The notes beneath the pieces were generated by a model, which saw nothing but the letters and a program-made list of their open reading frames with translations, did not search any database and was not told the origin of the DNA. Shown piece after piece: positions 22,240-33,434 of a stretch of 64,000 nt of DNA. Every line of letters begins with the position of its first letter. Position 1 is the first letter of the stretch. The position numbers were made by a program, and so were the translations under genes. Source of the DNA: Caenorhabditis elegans (Eukaryota; Nematoda; Chromadorea; Rhabditida; Rhabditidae); assembly GCF_000002985.6 (NCBI RefSeq), contig NC_003283.11:3100001-3164000 (forward strand), written 5' to 3'.

Positions 22240-22800
22240 TCTTTCATGAGTATGCATTTTTCTGAAACTACAGTAATTCTGCAGTATCCCTAAAGAACTA
22301 GCTTGTACGGAAGGTTTTTCATATGATTTTGCCGTACTTTTGAATTTTTGAAAAAATACAGCTTTTGGTTAAATTTCGCAATTTTTTAAAATAACCTTTC
22401 GTACAAGCTAGCATATTTTGTTTAGTATTTTTTAGTATATTTGACCGTACTGGACAGTTTTATGAAAGAAAAAAGAAGGGCTTCATATGATTTTTCCGTA
22501 CTTTTGAATTGTTGAAAAAAAAAAGCTTTTGGTTAAATTTTGCAATTCTCTTTGAAAATCTTCCGTACAAACAAGCCTACTTTGTAGCGGTGAATATAAA
22601 GGAGCAAATTGGAGATGAGTTTTGTCTTTTGTCAGTAAGAGATACTTTTGAAACTACAGTAATCCTGCAGTAATCCTACAGTACAACTACAGTACCCCGA
22701 CCATATCACTTTACGAACCCAAACTGAATATCACATCGAAAAACAGAAACTCATTTTTTTCTGAAACTACAGTAATCCTACAGTACTTCTAATTTACCCC
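22240..22800. repeat. Imperfect tandem duplication with ACAGTA-rich tracts
   Basis: A block around 22315-22410 (TTTTTCATATGATTTTGCCGTAC, then AGCTTTTGGTTAAATT and TTTCGTACAAG) is repeated at about 22480-22580 (TTCATATGATTTTTCCGTAC, AGCTTTTGGTTAAATTTTGC, TTCCGTACAAAC). Around them lie CTACAGTAATCCTACAGTAC-type simple repeats. This fills most of the gap between the divergent Srt and Str genes; no gene is visible. Confidence 0.75.
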
Positions 22801-22968
22801 TACCGGTCTAATGCAGAACCCCAAAAATTATATTAACTCATAAATCTACTTCAGTCTACAATAACAGATGTTTTAATTTCCCTATAGGCTTGGATCCTCA
22901 CTATAACAAAAACATTAATATATCACTAAATTTTTCATTTATTCCGTTACCCTTCCCTTAACTTAAGA

Positions 22969-24222
22969 ATGAACATCACAAGTATTCAAAGTTTGTTCCA
23001 AAAAGTTTGCGTCCCTGTTGCATTGATCATTAACATCATTTTAATTCTACTAATTTGGCACAAGTCTTCAAAAGCCATTGGCTTCTACAAATATCTGATG
23101 ATGTACATTTCAGTTTTCGAGATTTTTTACGCGTCCATTGATATGCTAGCTGCTCCCGAATTGTTTAGTTATGATTCCATCTTTGTTGTTATAACTTCGT
23201 CAAAAGAGATCCTCGTTCCTGAATTCATTCAAAAACCAATTACTAACATATTTTGCACCATGTTTGGCGTGTCAGTGGCAATGTTTGTTATTCATTTCAT
23301 CTATCGATATTTGGCGATAACGAGGTAAGAAACTCAAAACGTTAAATTTTCCAATTTTGGGCAATTCTCTTAACTGCCCTATTTTTTCCGGCGACCGCCG
23401 GCTGCTTATTTTTTTCAAATCATTAGAGCTTCCATGGAAGGCAGGCGTAGTTTCATGATCGGCACCTGCCTCCAACCTGCCCGGTTCAAAAAGTGGCCGA
23501 CACTTTTCGGATTCCGCGCCGCACTATACAGAACACAGATAATTCGCGATTTTTTTAATAGATCTCATTCCAGGAGTCCTTTACTCAAACCTTCTGCAAA
23601 GTTGGCAATTTGGTTTTTGATTCCAATTTTCTACGGAGTTATCTGGTCAACTGTGCTAATCGCCTCATTCCAGCCTGCAGAGAACACTGACAGAGTTTTA
23701 ATGTGATTTTTGTGTCGGCTTTTTAGGTATTAAATATTATTTCTTCCAGGGTCAGATATCTGCTTGAACGTGACCTAACGTTGTCAGATATAACATATAT
23801 CAGATTCAATTATTGGCTTGATGATGGTTATGACAATGACAGCAAAACTTTAAACTTACATGCACTGATTGGAATGACTATTTTAATGGCTCTGGTCACG
23901 TTCCATACTTACTATATTTATTTTCGTGAGATTGTGCTATAGCAAAATGGACTCTTTAATTCAAATTTCGAGCAACTCCGCACAGTACCGCTCACTTCAG
24001 ATGCAGCTCTTGAACTCTTTAGTCGGGCAAGCACTTATTCCAGTCTTCTTGATGCTCGTTCCTGCTTGTATGGCCTTTATCTCCCCATACATTAATAAAG
24101 GAAATGAAATGATTGGATGTCTACTTGGAATCACAATTCCACTGTACCCCACTCTGGATCCACTTCCAACAATTTTTGTGATAAAAAATTACCGAGATGC
24201 AATATGCCGTAGGTTTTTTTGA
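22969..24222 (+). CDS. Str-family seven-transmembrane chemoreceptor, internal frameshift
   Basis: Exons 22969-23324, 23574-23702 and 23750-24222. Family motifs are GFYKYLMMYISVFEIFYASI after TM1, FIYRYLAITR at the TM3 end, LLNSLVGQALIPVFLMLVPA in TM6 and YPTLDPLPTIFVIKNYR in TM7, the latter typical of Str proteins. In exon 3 the frame that follows the splice ends at a TAG (23939-23941) after HTYYIYFREIVL. The next frame continues FVRLCYSKMDSL and the remaining TM6-TM7 region. One extra base around 23917-23925 explains this; no plausible intron resolves it. Otherwise complete for a ~315-residue receptor. Likely a pseudogene or a loss-of-function allele. Intron 1 carries a dispersed repeat. Confidence 0.7.
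23425..23540. repeat. Dispersed repeat in Str intron 1
   Basis: Contains AGAGCTTCCATGGAAGGCAGGCG, AACCTGCCCGGTTCAAAAAG and GGCCGACACTTTTCGGATTCCGCGCCGCACTATA modules shared with the repeats at 24808, 43530 and 46237. A truncated member of the GC-rich foldback family. Confidence 0.7.
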
Positions 24223-24748
24223 TATTCAAATAAAGTTTAAATAACGTATGTAATTTAGAGGTGAAGTAAAATGATGATTGAATTAACAGACCATATTGAC
24301 CAAATAATTGTTTTAAAAAACAATAACTTTTTTCTAATTTTTGAATTTAGCCAGAAGAACCGAAAATATCAAAAATGATGTCACTCATTGACGTGGGAGT
24401 TCAAATTAAATCGGTCGTTTTTTTGCTAAATTTGAAAACAAAACCATTTAAAAAATGTTTAAAAATAAATTGAAAAATGTTTAAAACTCAGACTTGTGTC
24501 ATCGGTCGACGACGGTTCGGGTGCCAAAGCTGCCTTCGATGCCAACCACTTTTCGAATGGCATAATCATATATTTCTTTGTTTCTCGTATCCTGTCGGTT
24601 TTTTTTAAATTTTAGGGTTAAAAAATGAACACAACTTCCTTTCACAAGCAACATGTTTTGCCGAAAAACGCAAAAATGATTCAAAAATAATTCAGGCCTG
24701 TTGGTTTTTTTTCTAACAATAAATTGAAAAAAATCCCTAAAAATTTAA

Positions 24749-24880
24749 AAGTTTAAAAAGGTAACATTATAGTTTAAAAAGGTAACATTATATATACTGG
24801 GACTAGGGCTGCCATGATAGGCAGGCGTGGTTTCAGGCACGGACTCCTGGCTGAAACCTGCCCGTCTCAAGCGGCGTGCC
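24749..24880. repeat. 21-bp tandem duplication and a repeat fragment
   Basis: A 21-bp unit starting GTTTAAAAAGGTAACATTAT occurs twice in tandem (24751-24792). At about 24808 a GGGCTGCCATGATAGGCAGGCGTGG fragment of the dispersed GC-rich family follows. The remaining 24223-25174 is AT-rich with no gene that I can support. Confidence 0.7.
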
Positions 24881-25174
24881 TTTTGACTATGTTTTGAGTT
24901 TTTACGTGAATTTACAAATTTCTAGTTTTTTTTGAGTTCTGTGTCGTCTTTTGTGAATATTTGGTGCTCATGAACTCATTTCAATTGATATTTTAATTAC
25001 AGCCAGATTACTTAAAATAATTTCCCGGATATAATCTGACAGATCACGTAGCTCCGGAAGCAACTTCATACATGGATTAGTACACCCAAATGTTTATCCG
25101 TCTGATCATACAAAGCAGAGTCTAATAGAAAATTAAATCTCCAGTATTTTTATCGTCATCCCTGAGAACCTATG

Positions 25175-25181
25175 TATAAAT
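25175..25181 (+). promoter_or_regulatory. TATA-like box upstream of the small secreted peptide
   Basis: TATAAAT lies 31 bp before the ATG at 25212. Together with the very short 5' region this suggests a compact TATA promoter. Inferred from position only. Confidence 0.4.
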
Positions 25182-25211
25182 ATTATTGAGGATGATTGAA
25201 TACTCATTTCC

Positions 25212-25469
25212 ATGAGATTTCTCGTATATACTCTACTTATACTCAATGTAGCTTCGATACTGACTGCCTACGATGTTAAGGACTTTGCAAAATTTCAACG
25301 GAACGTAATTCGAAATATGGAGAAGTTGGAAAAGCTTCTTGGAAACAAAAGACCACATTGCTGCAGATATTCAATTCAGGTATTTGATTCAGATTTCATT
25401 TCACGAAAAAAGCTTTACTTTTCAAATTTTTAGAGTCATCGAATTGGTGGAGTTATCATCTTGGGCTGA
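25212..25469 (+). CDS. Small secreted peptide precursor, 67 residues
   Basis: Two exons, 25212-25379 and 25434-25469, with a 54-bp GT-AG intron. The start opens a clear signal peptide (MRFLVYTLLILNVASILTA), then a charged amphipathic stretch (YDVKDFAKFQRNVIRNMEK), a CC pair and a short C-terminus SHRIGGVIILG ending in glycine. Without splicing the frame runs to 25433 with a different tail. I do not recognise the family. The size, signal peptide and basic residues would fit a neuropeptide-like or antimicrobial-type precursor, but no classical dibasic-flanked repeats are present. It stands between a Str receptor and the oxidoreductase gene and shows no operon-like spacing. Confidence 0.55.
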
Positions 25470-25560
25470 AATCCGTTATAATTTCATACTGCAAATTATA
25501 AGTAAACATTTTATTCAGAATATCTAATAAATTGTTGAAATATCGTATTTTCTTTCAAGT

Positions 25561-27770
25561 TTAGTTAAAAGTAACAACTTGATTTGGTCTTCTTCCTTTG
25601 CTAGTATCCAATGCTGCTTTTTGCAAGTGTTGTACCACGGTTTCTCCAAAACGGGCTACAGTCTCATCTTGGCTAAAATCTGTGATTTGATGCATTACAC
25701 TGAAAAGAAAGTTTGAAAAATTAATATTTTAACAGTAGATTAATCCTAAAAGCTTACTTCCCACTAGCTTTCTCCAGGCTTGTTCTGCCCATCTGCTCCA
25801 TCTGAGAGCAGCTTGCAAGTCCGGTAAGTGATCCTGTATGGCAGAAGTGACATCGCCTTCTAGAATTTTCTTTGGCAAATCTGGCTCGGCTGTGATTGGA
25901 CGCCCCAGTCCGATTCCCTGGGTAGCATTGGATTTGATAGCATCAATCATCGCAGGTGCCGTACGAAATCCTCCGGTTAGGTAGACAACTGTCTTGTTGA
26001 AAACCGGGCGAATCTGAAGAACTTTGAAAAGTTCAAGAAACATATTGAAACTCAAAAATAGCTTGGAAAGTTTGGAAAAGTTTAGAATCTTCTAGAAAGT
26101 TCTGGGATAATTTTGGCATCCTATAGAAAAGTTCAAAGACTTTTGCAAGGTTCAATGAACTGGCAAAGATTTTGGCAAAGTTTGAAACAATTTGGAAACT
26201 GTTGAAAATTAATTTGAGAAATTTATTCATAGTTTGAAAAAATCTTGTTTCTGAAAAACCTGGATTTTTGTTTTGGAAAGGTAAATTATTCTGGAATACA
26301 TATCATTCCAGAAAATTTAGAGCGATATGCAACATAAATTTAACCACTTTACATTATATTTTGTACAATCACCAAATTTTTGAGTTCACGCCTACTTGCA
26401 TAGTAGGCAGTAGGCAAGCTTATACGCATGCAGGCATGGGTATAATGATGTTTTTATCTTTTGAAGTTGAGCACTTACCTGTTCCGCAAACTCAACGAAA
26501 AACGCCTCCCTTCTCCTTGTCGATTCTCGTTCATGAACGAACGCAATTTTTTCAAATGTCCCGCCAGACAACTCAACAAAATCGAAACCTCTTTCTTCAT
26601 ACACTTTACACATCAATTTTGCATCTTCCAGTGTCAACCCCTCATTTTGAAATTCCACCGAATTGGTCTTAATCCCAACCAAAAATCCTGTCGATGCAGG
26701 AATCTCAGCTCGAATTGCATCGTAAATCTCGAGAACAATTCTTTGCCGGTTTTCCAGCGAGCCTCCATACTTGTCAGTTCTCTTATTGGTGGTTGGTGAT
26801 GTAAACTGAGAGAAAAGGTATCCATGGGCTCCATGGAGCTGAATCCCGTCAAAACCACACTCGTACGCGTACTTTGCAGCATAGACGAATCGATCAACTA
26901 CTTCAGTTTTAACGAGCTCGGTTGGTAGAGGAATTGGTTTTCCATAAGTGATAAATCGAGCTGATGAGACTAGTTGTACATCGGAAGCTGACCATGGTGA
27001 TGGGTTCACAAGTTCTGGAGTTTGCCTACCAGCATGAGAGAGTTGCATGACTGCAAGAGCACCGTCTTGTTTCATCAGCTGAGCCCAATAGGTGTACAGA
27101 GCTCGACGTTCATGAGATTCTCCTTCCTTGAAGATAATTGCATTTCCAGCGGATTCCAAATTGGTCTGAAAATATTAAAAAGTCAGAAATTCCGAGACCG
27201 CTGTTGTCAAGCACAATGAACACTTCACAAGATAGTTTCTAAATATGAGTTGCGGCAGTAGGGTCAGACTCAGTTTTATACCTGCGATTCAGTATAATCA
27301 GATTTTATAAACAGAAAAAAATACCACAGTTGTTTTTTTTCATTTTTCACTGTTCTATTTGAGTAATTTATCAAAACGATAAGATAAAGAGTGCTAAATT
27401 CATCACTAATGCAAATAATACACAAAAGTCGAAATAATATGTTACATAAAAAAAGTTCAAAAATTGTCTGCTTGCGATATTACAGATTATCTTTTTTGAA
27501 ATTTTGAATACTTACCGGATCAACGAGAACATTGGAAGTCAATATCACTCCGTACTTTCCATTGCCCCATTTGTCATAAATATTCAAAATAGTGTCAGTT
27601 GGAAGCCCATGCTTCTTTGGTTCATTTGGAGCATAAGTGGACTGAATTTCTGTCAATGCTGCCTTCAAAAATCGATTCTGGGCTTCTGGACCATTTCGAA
27701 ACTTAAGGCGATCACCAAGAATAGTAGAAGAGGCAGAGGTTGTCGAGGTGGGAAAACGTTGGGGAGACAT
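25561..27770 (-). CDS. NADH:flavin oxidoreductase, Old Yellow Enzyme family
   Basis: Exons 27770-27516, 27165-26479, 26013-25758 and 25699-25561. FMN-dependent Old Yellow Enzymes reduce activated C=C bonds with NAD(P)H in the cytosol; worm members are thought to act in xenobiotic or lipid metabolism. Motifs: QLSHAGRQTPELV, CGFDGIQLHGAHGYLFSQF with SPTTNKRTDKYGGSLENRQR (active-site and substrate loop), and GIGLGRPITAEPDLP (FMN phosphate site). The ATG at 27770 is used. Odd: exon 3 ends in phase 1 but the conserved-looking last exon (MHQITDFSQDETVARFGE) needs phase 2, so the natural splice gives an immediate stop; one base seems missing at the junction. Upstream lie a TATATAA box and a GATA site. 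Intron 2 has a heat-shock element. Confidence 0.8.
26085..26102. promoter_or_regulatory. Perfect heat-shock element in intron 2 of the oxidoreductase gene
   Basis: GAAtcTTCtaGAAagTTC has four contiguous inverted NGAAN pentamers with no mismatch, the optimal HSF-1 trimer site. It sits among GGAAAGTTTGGAAAAGTTT repeats. HSF-1 sites carried by Helitron-derived repeats are known in C. elegans; whether this is one is inference. Confidence 0.65.
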
Positions 27771-27801
27771 TTTTCTGATTGCATCTCTCAATTCTAATTC
27801 T

Positions 27802-27809
27802 TTATATAA
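27802..27809 (-). promoter_or_regulatory. TATA box of the oxidoreductase gene
   Basis: TATATAA on the minus strand, about 32 bp upstream of the ATG at 27770. Position fits a core promoter with a very short 5' UTR. Confidence 0.45.
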
Positions 27810-27855
27810 CCCTGGCCTACGTTTGCTACAATTTTGATACGGACAGTCTATTTAC

Positions 27856-27865
27856 CCTTATCAGT
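27856..27865 (-). promoter_or_regulatory. Intestinal GATA (ELT-2-type) site upstream of the oxidoreductase
   Basis: Minus-strand ACTGATAAGG, a full match to AHTGATAARR, lies about 86 bp upstream of the ATG. It fits intestinal expression, expected for a detoxification enzyme. Binding is inferred. Confidence 0.55.
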
Positions 27866-27869
27866 TTGT

Positions 27870-28911
27870 GACGATTGTAGTTAAGTTGAGTCTTCGTAGC
27901 GAGAGGATTGAAAACATTCGAAAATTGATGGTAAAATGTGAACGAATATTTTGTTCCGAATATTCAGAAATTCTACAAAAACACAGAATTTGAAAGGCAC
28001 CTTAGATTTCTACTAGAATTTTGCAAAAAGGGAAATTAGCAAACTGATGCCAAGCGAATAAGTAATACGTCATTGGGTCGCTTTGAGCAGTCCCGCTTTA
28101 CCTGTGCAAAGTCATTTAATTTCATAATTTTTATACCATGTTCCCACGTGTAGTTTCTTTTTTTAATTGTTTGCTTCTTCTTAACATATATTGAAAATTT
28201 AGCTTCTATTCAATAAAATTTCAATTGTTCAATGCTTCACAATAGGGTTGCTTGATAGCGAAAAATGTTTGGGTTCAATTTTTGCCGGGCGTACCCAGTT
28301 TTGTCAAATTTATATACATTTTGCCAAAAAAAAATGTTTTAAAGCGTTTTCTGTCAATTTTATGTTTAAAAGTTCAAGATCAACACACAACAATTCTTGT
28401 TAACTCTCCAATTTCCTTATTCAAGTTGCTTTCTCTCTCTCTCTATCCCGTTTCCCTCCGTTTCGTTTCGTTTCAGCTCTCCTTGACAACCACACCAGCG
28501 CACTAATGAGCGCCATGGCGAAGCAAAGAGCATGTGAGTGTGAGCCGAGAGACCGATTCGCATTCCCCTTGTCTTTTTTGCGGGTGCTAAGGGGCTTCAT
28601 GGCTAATAACGTTTTTAGTCGAGAGCTAGAATGGGCGGTGTAGACATTTTTCAAGTAATGATATGCATTGCGGTAGCACCAACAGTGAATTTTTTTTTGA
28701 ATATATGCCTTTTAATGTTCAATTTTTGATTTTCGTTAAATATTTTTCTAGTAGCTTATCAAGCATAATAAGCAGTTTCAGTTGTCTTGTTTTTTGTTTT
28801 TGCCGGCACAAAACATGTGAAAAAATAATGGCGCCTGTTTGTGCCTGATTTAGAATTTTTTTTGTTTTTTTTTTTGACAATTGTTAATGAAAAATTATAA
28901 TTTTTGTAACG
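27870..28911. other. Intergenic region upstream of the P4-ATPase gene
   Basis: No supported gene. A pyrimidine-rich CTCTCTCTCTCTCT stretch near 28431 followed by TTCGTTTCGTTTCAG could be a promoter tract or a trans-splice acceptor region. Short open frames here show no recognisable protein. Confidence 0.4.
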
Positions 28912-29076
28912 CACGTGGTGTCAGAGTGTCTCATTTCGGCTTGATCTACGTAGATCTACAAAAAACGCGGGATAGGAGACGCAGAGTTCTCAACTGAGTT
29001 TATATGGTTAAGAACGTTCCCGCATTTCATGTAGATCAAATCGTGATGGGATAGTCTGGTACTACGTGCTTCCGTT
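28912..29076. repeat. Palindromic dispersed repeat of ~165 bp
   Basis: Begins ACGCACGTGGTGTCAGAGTG and ends GATAGTCTGGTACTACGTGCT, imperfect inverted termini. The interior is also palindromic: TTGATCTACGTAGATCTAC and GCGGGATAGGAGACG on one side, GTAGATCAAATCGTGATGG on the other. I recognise this as a very common C. elegans repeat type. It lies just upstream of the P4-ATPase gene. Confidence 0.8.
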
Positions 29077-29124
29077 TCTTATAACTTTTTTATTTAAATT
29101 TTTTTCAGACTTTCCAAGGCTTGA

Positions 29125-32100
29125 ATGGTGCAAAACTTTACGCAATCCGCCTATCTAAACCAGTGTGTTTCAACAGAAGACTTTTCAGTTTCATTTGTAA
29201 AATCTGAGAATGATGACGTGGCCACTAGGATTCGAGATAAAACAGAGATTTCAAAATCGAACAGAACACAATTTCCTGGAACATCGCCATTTGAAAAATT
29301 AACAGTGTAAGTCGCCCAAACCTGTCCAGGGAAGGCGTTGGGCACTAGCTGAGATTTCCACCTCCACATATCTGTATTTCCAGATGGTTCCAATCCTTAA
29401 TGTCTCGACAAAGAGCCTTACACTCTCGCACAGTCCGTATCGGATATGGACCAATTGATCACGATTCGCCACGAACCTTTCCACCAAACACTGTCCGCAA
29501 TCAAAAATACAATATTTTCAGTTTCGTACCAGTTGTGAGTTTTACCGTATTTTGTCGACTTATACAAAAAAATCAACAAAATTTTCCAGGTCTTATTCCA
29601 AGAGTTCAAATTTTTCCTGAATCTTTACTTCCTCATAATGGCGTTTTCCCAACTTGTGCCAATTTTCAAAATAGGCGCACTCGTCACGTACTGGTTCCCG
29701 CTTGGCTTCATCCTTACTATAACTCTGATTCGAGAAGCTATCGAAGATTTCGCCAGATTTTTACGAGACCGAGAACTGAATTCGGAAAAGTACGAGAAGC
29801 TGACAAGGGACGGAACACGAGTGGAGATCAAAAGTGCTGATATAAAAGTTGGAGATGTCATAGTTATGCACAAAGATCGACGAGTTCCTGCAGATGTTGT
29901 GTTGCTGAGAACTTCTGATAAATCAAGTTCATGCTTCATACGAACCGATCAGTTGGACGGAGAGACGGATTGGAAGCTGAAAATTCCAATTCCATTCACT
30001 CAACATTTGGCCAATGAATCAGAAATTATGGAGTTGAACTGTGAAGTTTACGCCGAGAAGCCGCAGAAGGATATTTATAGTTTTGTGGGTACAGTGAAGG
30101 TACGGGGGGCTTAATTTTACGGGATATTTTATTGTAAGTGCGCAGCCGTCAACTCACACGTTAAAAATTCAGATAACCGCCGACGACAAAATCCACGAAG
30201 GATCCTTGGATGTTGAGAACGTCCTGTGGGCGAATACGGTAGTTTCGTCTGGTACTGCTATTGGGGTTGTGGTTTACACCGGGTGTGAGACCAGATCTGT
30301 TATGAATACTACGGTACCTGAATACAAAGTTGGACTTCTTGATTTGGAAATCAACAATCTCACAAAGCTGTTGTTCTGTTTTGTACTTCTCCTAGCGTCG
30401 GTGATGGTTTTAATGAAAGGTATGGTTTAGGGGTAGCAAAAGTTTTTTGAAATCTGATCTACTTTTCCCGCTTTCAGGCCCAACCTCACTTTGGTATCTG
30501 TACCTTGCTCGCTTCATACTCCTATTCTCCTATATCATTCCAATATCCCTCCGCACCAATGTCGATATGGCTAAGCTCTTCTACTCGTGGCAAATTGGCC
30601 ATGACCATCATATTCCTGAAACAGTAGTTAGGTCATCAACAATTCCTGAGGAGTTGGGAAGAATCTCATTTTTGCTGTCGGACAAGACAGGGACATTGAC
30701 GAAAAATGAGATGCATTTCAAAAAGATTCACCTGGGAACTGTTGCGTTCAGTGGTGATGCGTTGGAGGAAGTCGAGCAACATGTTAAAAGTGCATATGAC
30801 AGTGCGCTTGTGAAGTTAGTTTTTTTTAAATGTGTTACACACAAATCCTAAATTAGTTCCCGCCCGACATCTACCGGGTTCCGCGCCGCTCTATGTTTAA
30901 AATGTTGTGGGTGTTGACCACAGCGAGGCGAACATAGTGCGGCGCGGAACCCGGTAGATGTCGAGACATGGGAGCAGGCTTAAATTTTGGAATTTGTGCG
31001 TCCAAGATAAAATCTTTCAGACACCCATTCTCTGCGAAACTGAAAAACGCTGTCGAATCACTTGCCCTCTGTCACAACGTCACACCTGTTCTGGAAAACG
31101 GAGAGCTATCCTACCAAGCCGCAAGTCCTGATGAAGTTGCACTCGTGAAATGGACAGAAACCGTCGGTGTAAAACTTGCTCACCGAGATCTTCATACAAT
31201 GACTCTAGACGTCCAACCTTCAAATGGCACGACAGTTCCAATACAGTTTCAAATTCTACACGTATTTCCTTTTACATCTGAGCGAAAACGAATGGGAATA
31301 ATAGTCAAAGAAGAGACATCCGGTGAAGTAACTCTCTACATTAAAGGAGCCGATACTGTGATGAGTGACATGGTGCAATACAACGATTGGCTCGACGAAG
31401 AGTGCACGAATATGGCGAGAGAGGGTCTCCGAACTCTAGTTTTCGCTAAGAAAATCTTATCTCGCGCTGAGTTGGAGGCGTTTGATCAGGCCTACCATGC
31501 GGCTAAAATGTCGATAACTAATCGCACACAGAACATGGCAAATGTGGTGAAGAATATGTTGGAGAGAGATTTACAGCTGATTTGCTTGACAGGAGTGGAA
31601 GATCGGCTGCAAGATCAGGTTACAACCTCTCTCGAACTTTTGCGAAATGCCGGGATCAAAATCTGGATGCTCACCGGAGACAAGCTAGAGACCGCAATTT
31701 GCATTGCAAAATCTAGTGGACTTTTCTCGAAATCCGATCATATCCACGTGTTTGGAAGTGTACAAACCAGAACAGATGCTTACAATGAGTTGGATAACCT
31801 GCGAAACAAGACAAATATAGCGCTGGTGATGCCTGGATCCTCTCTCAACATATGCCTTCAATATTATGAAGAAGAAGTCGCCGAACTCGTTTGCGCGAGC
31901 ACAGCCGTGGTGTGCTGCCGATGCTCCCCAGAGCAAAAGGCACAAATTGTGCAGCTGCTCCGAAAATATCGAGCTCCATTGAGAGTCGCTGCCATAGGTG
32001 ATGGAGGAAACGATGTGTCGATGATACAAGCGGCTCATGCTGGAATCGGTATTGACGCGAATGAAGGAAAACAGGCTTCACTTGCCGCAGATTTTTCGAT

Positions 32101-33249
32101 CACACAGTTTTCGCATATTTGCCGATTGTTGTTGGTGCATGGAAGGTTCAGCTACAAGCGGTCATGCACATTGGCTCAGTTTATAATGCATCGGTGAGTT
32201 TACTTGGCGGCGGGCGGCGGCGGGCGGCGGCGGCCGACAGCGGGCGATAGCGGGCGACTGCGGGCGGCGGCGGGCAACAGCGGACGACAGCGGCCGACAG
32301 CGGGCGACAGCGGGCCATATCGGGCCATAGCGGGGACAGCGGGCCATAGCGGGCCATAGCGGCCGACAGCGGGCGACAGCGTCCGACAGCGGGCGACAGC
32401 GGGCGACAGCGGGCGACAGCGGGCGACATGTGGGCGACATCGGGCTTAGCGCCTAGTGTCCTCCGTTATTTGCAGGATGTCTCCCGGTGTTGCCCATTAT
32501 CGCCCGCAATACCAATTTTGCTCTTTTAATTTCCAATAATAGTTCAAATTACAGCGGTCTCCTCATCTCAATAGTACAAGCCATATTCTCCTGTGTATTC
32601 TACTTCGTCGCCGTCTCCTTATATCAAGGTGTTTTGATGGTCGCCTTCACATCATGCTATACCCTTCTACCAGTGTTCTCCCTGATTGCCGACCGTGACG
32701 TCACCGCCACAAATGCGCTAACATATCCGGAGCTGTACAAGGAGTTGGTGAAAGGAAGAACGTTATCTTACAAAACATTTTTTATTTGGGTTTTTATATC
32801 GATTTATCAAGGTTTGTAACAGACTAATATTGGGGAATTGTAGTATTTTTTCATTTTATTTTTTTAGGTGCGGTAATAATGTACGGTGCACTACTAATTT
32901 TCGATACAGACATTCTGCATATTGTCTCAATTTCTTTCTCAGCTCTAATCGCAACTGAGCTTATCATGGTAGCCTTGACAGTGCATACCTGGCACTGGTT
33001 GATGCTAGTTGCTCAGGTATGTCCAAAGTAAGTAGTCAAACTGGAGTACTTTTTTTACAGGCTCTATCGCTAGGACTCTACGTGGTGTCCTTGATAACCT
33101 TAGATCAGTTTTTCGATCGGAAATTTGTATTTTCATGGGTCTTCATCACCAAAACCACAGCTATCACTGTAGTTTCCTCTCTCCCATTGTATTTTATCAA
33201 AACTTTACGGCGGAAGTTTTCACCGCCTAGCTTTGCCAAAGTCAAATGA
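29125..33249 (+). CDS. tat-6: P4-type ATPase (phospholipid flippase), ATP9/Neo1 class, likely TAT-6
   Basis: Nine exons: 29125-29306, 29384-29534, 29590-30099, 30173-30419, 30478-30814, 31021-32193, 32555-32811, 32868-33016 and 33061-33249; 1064 residues, normal for P4-ATPases. Signatures in order: [20 protein letters not shown] (TM1-2), LDGETDWK in the actuator domain, PISLRTN in TM4, catalytic [11 protein letters not shown] (phosphorylated Asp), [10 protein letters not shown] in the nucleotide domain, [15 protein letters not shown] and [14 protein letters not shown]. The [11 protein letters not shown] and [15 protein letters not shown] stretches point to the ATP9A/B-Neo1-TAT-5/TAT-6 class, which flips aminophospholipids in plasma or endosomal membranes and acts without a CDC50 subunit. 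I favour tat-6 over tat-5 because of the accessory-gene neighbourhood. No defect seen. Intron 5 holds an inverted repeat and intron 6 a minisatellite. Exon 1 is preceded by a TTTTTTTCAG acceptor at ~29099-29108. Confidence 0.9.
30865..30963. repeat. Short perfect-arm inverted repeat in tat-6 intron 5
   Basis: CGACATCTACCGGGTTCCGC starting at 30865 pairs with its complement ending at 30963; arms of 31 bp differ at one or two positions and flank a 37-bp loop. It uses the GGTTCCGCGCCGC module of the GC-rich dispersed family, reduced to a minimal hairpin. Confidence 0.85.
32204..32450. repeat. GC-rich ~10-bp minisatellite in tat-6 intron 6
   Basis: About 24 imperfect units of CGGGCGACAG with variants GGCGG, CCGACAG, CCATAG. 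The same unit type occurs at 45389-45490 in an Srab intron. Six-frame translation gives Arg/Pro/Ala-rich open frames that are not genes. Confidence 0.85.
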
Positions 33250-33434
33250 TATATCTACCGAGTGCTCGTCTATTAGACATATATTTTTTCCGGTTAATTT
33301 CAGAAAGAAATAATCATATCAGAACATGTTTCATTTTTCCGTGATTTTCTGTAATACAGTTTGAATAATTAGTTTTCCGATTTGAATAATAAAAAATTGA
33401 TTTTCCATTAAACAATTAATTAGTTATAAACTGT

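Noticed and set aside
23924-23942. Possible 17-bp GT-AG intron to rescue the Str frameshift
   Set aside because: Far below the nematode minimum intron size and the resulting frame reaches a stop at once.
29151-29939. Minus-strand open frames across the 5' part of tat-6
   Set aside because: Antisense shadows of well-supported P4-ATPase exons.
32162-32440. Arg/Pro/Ala-rich open frames on the minus strand
   Set aside because: Translation of the 10-bp minisatellite in a tat-6 intron, not a protein gene.
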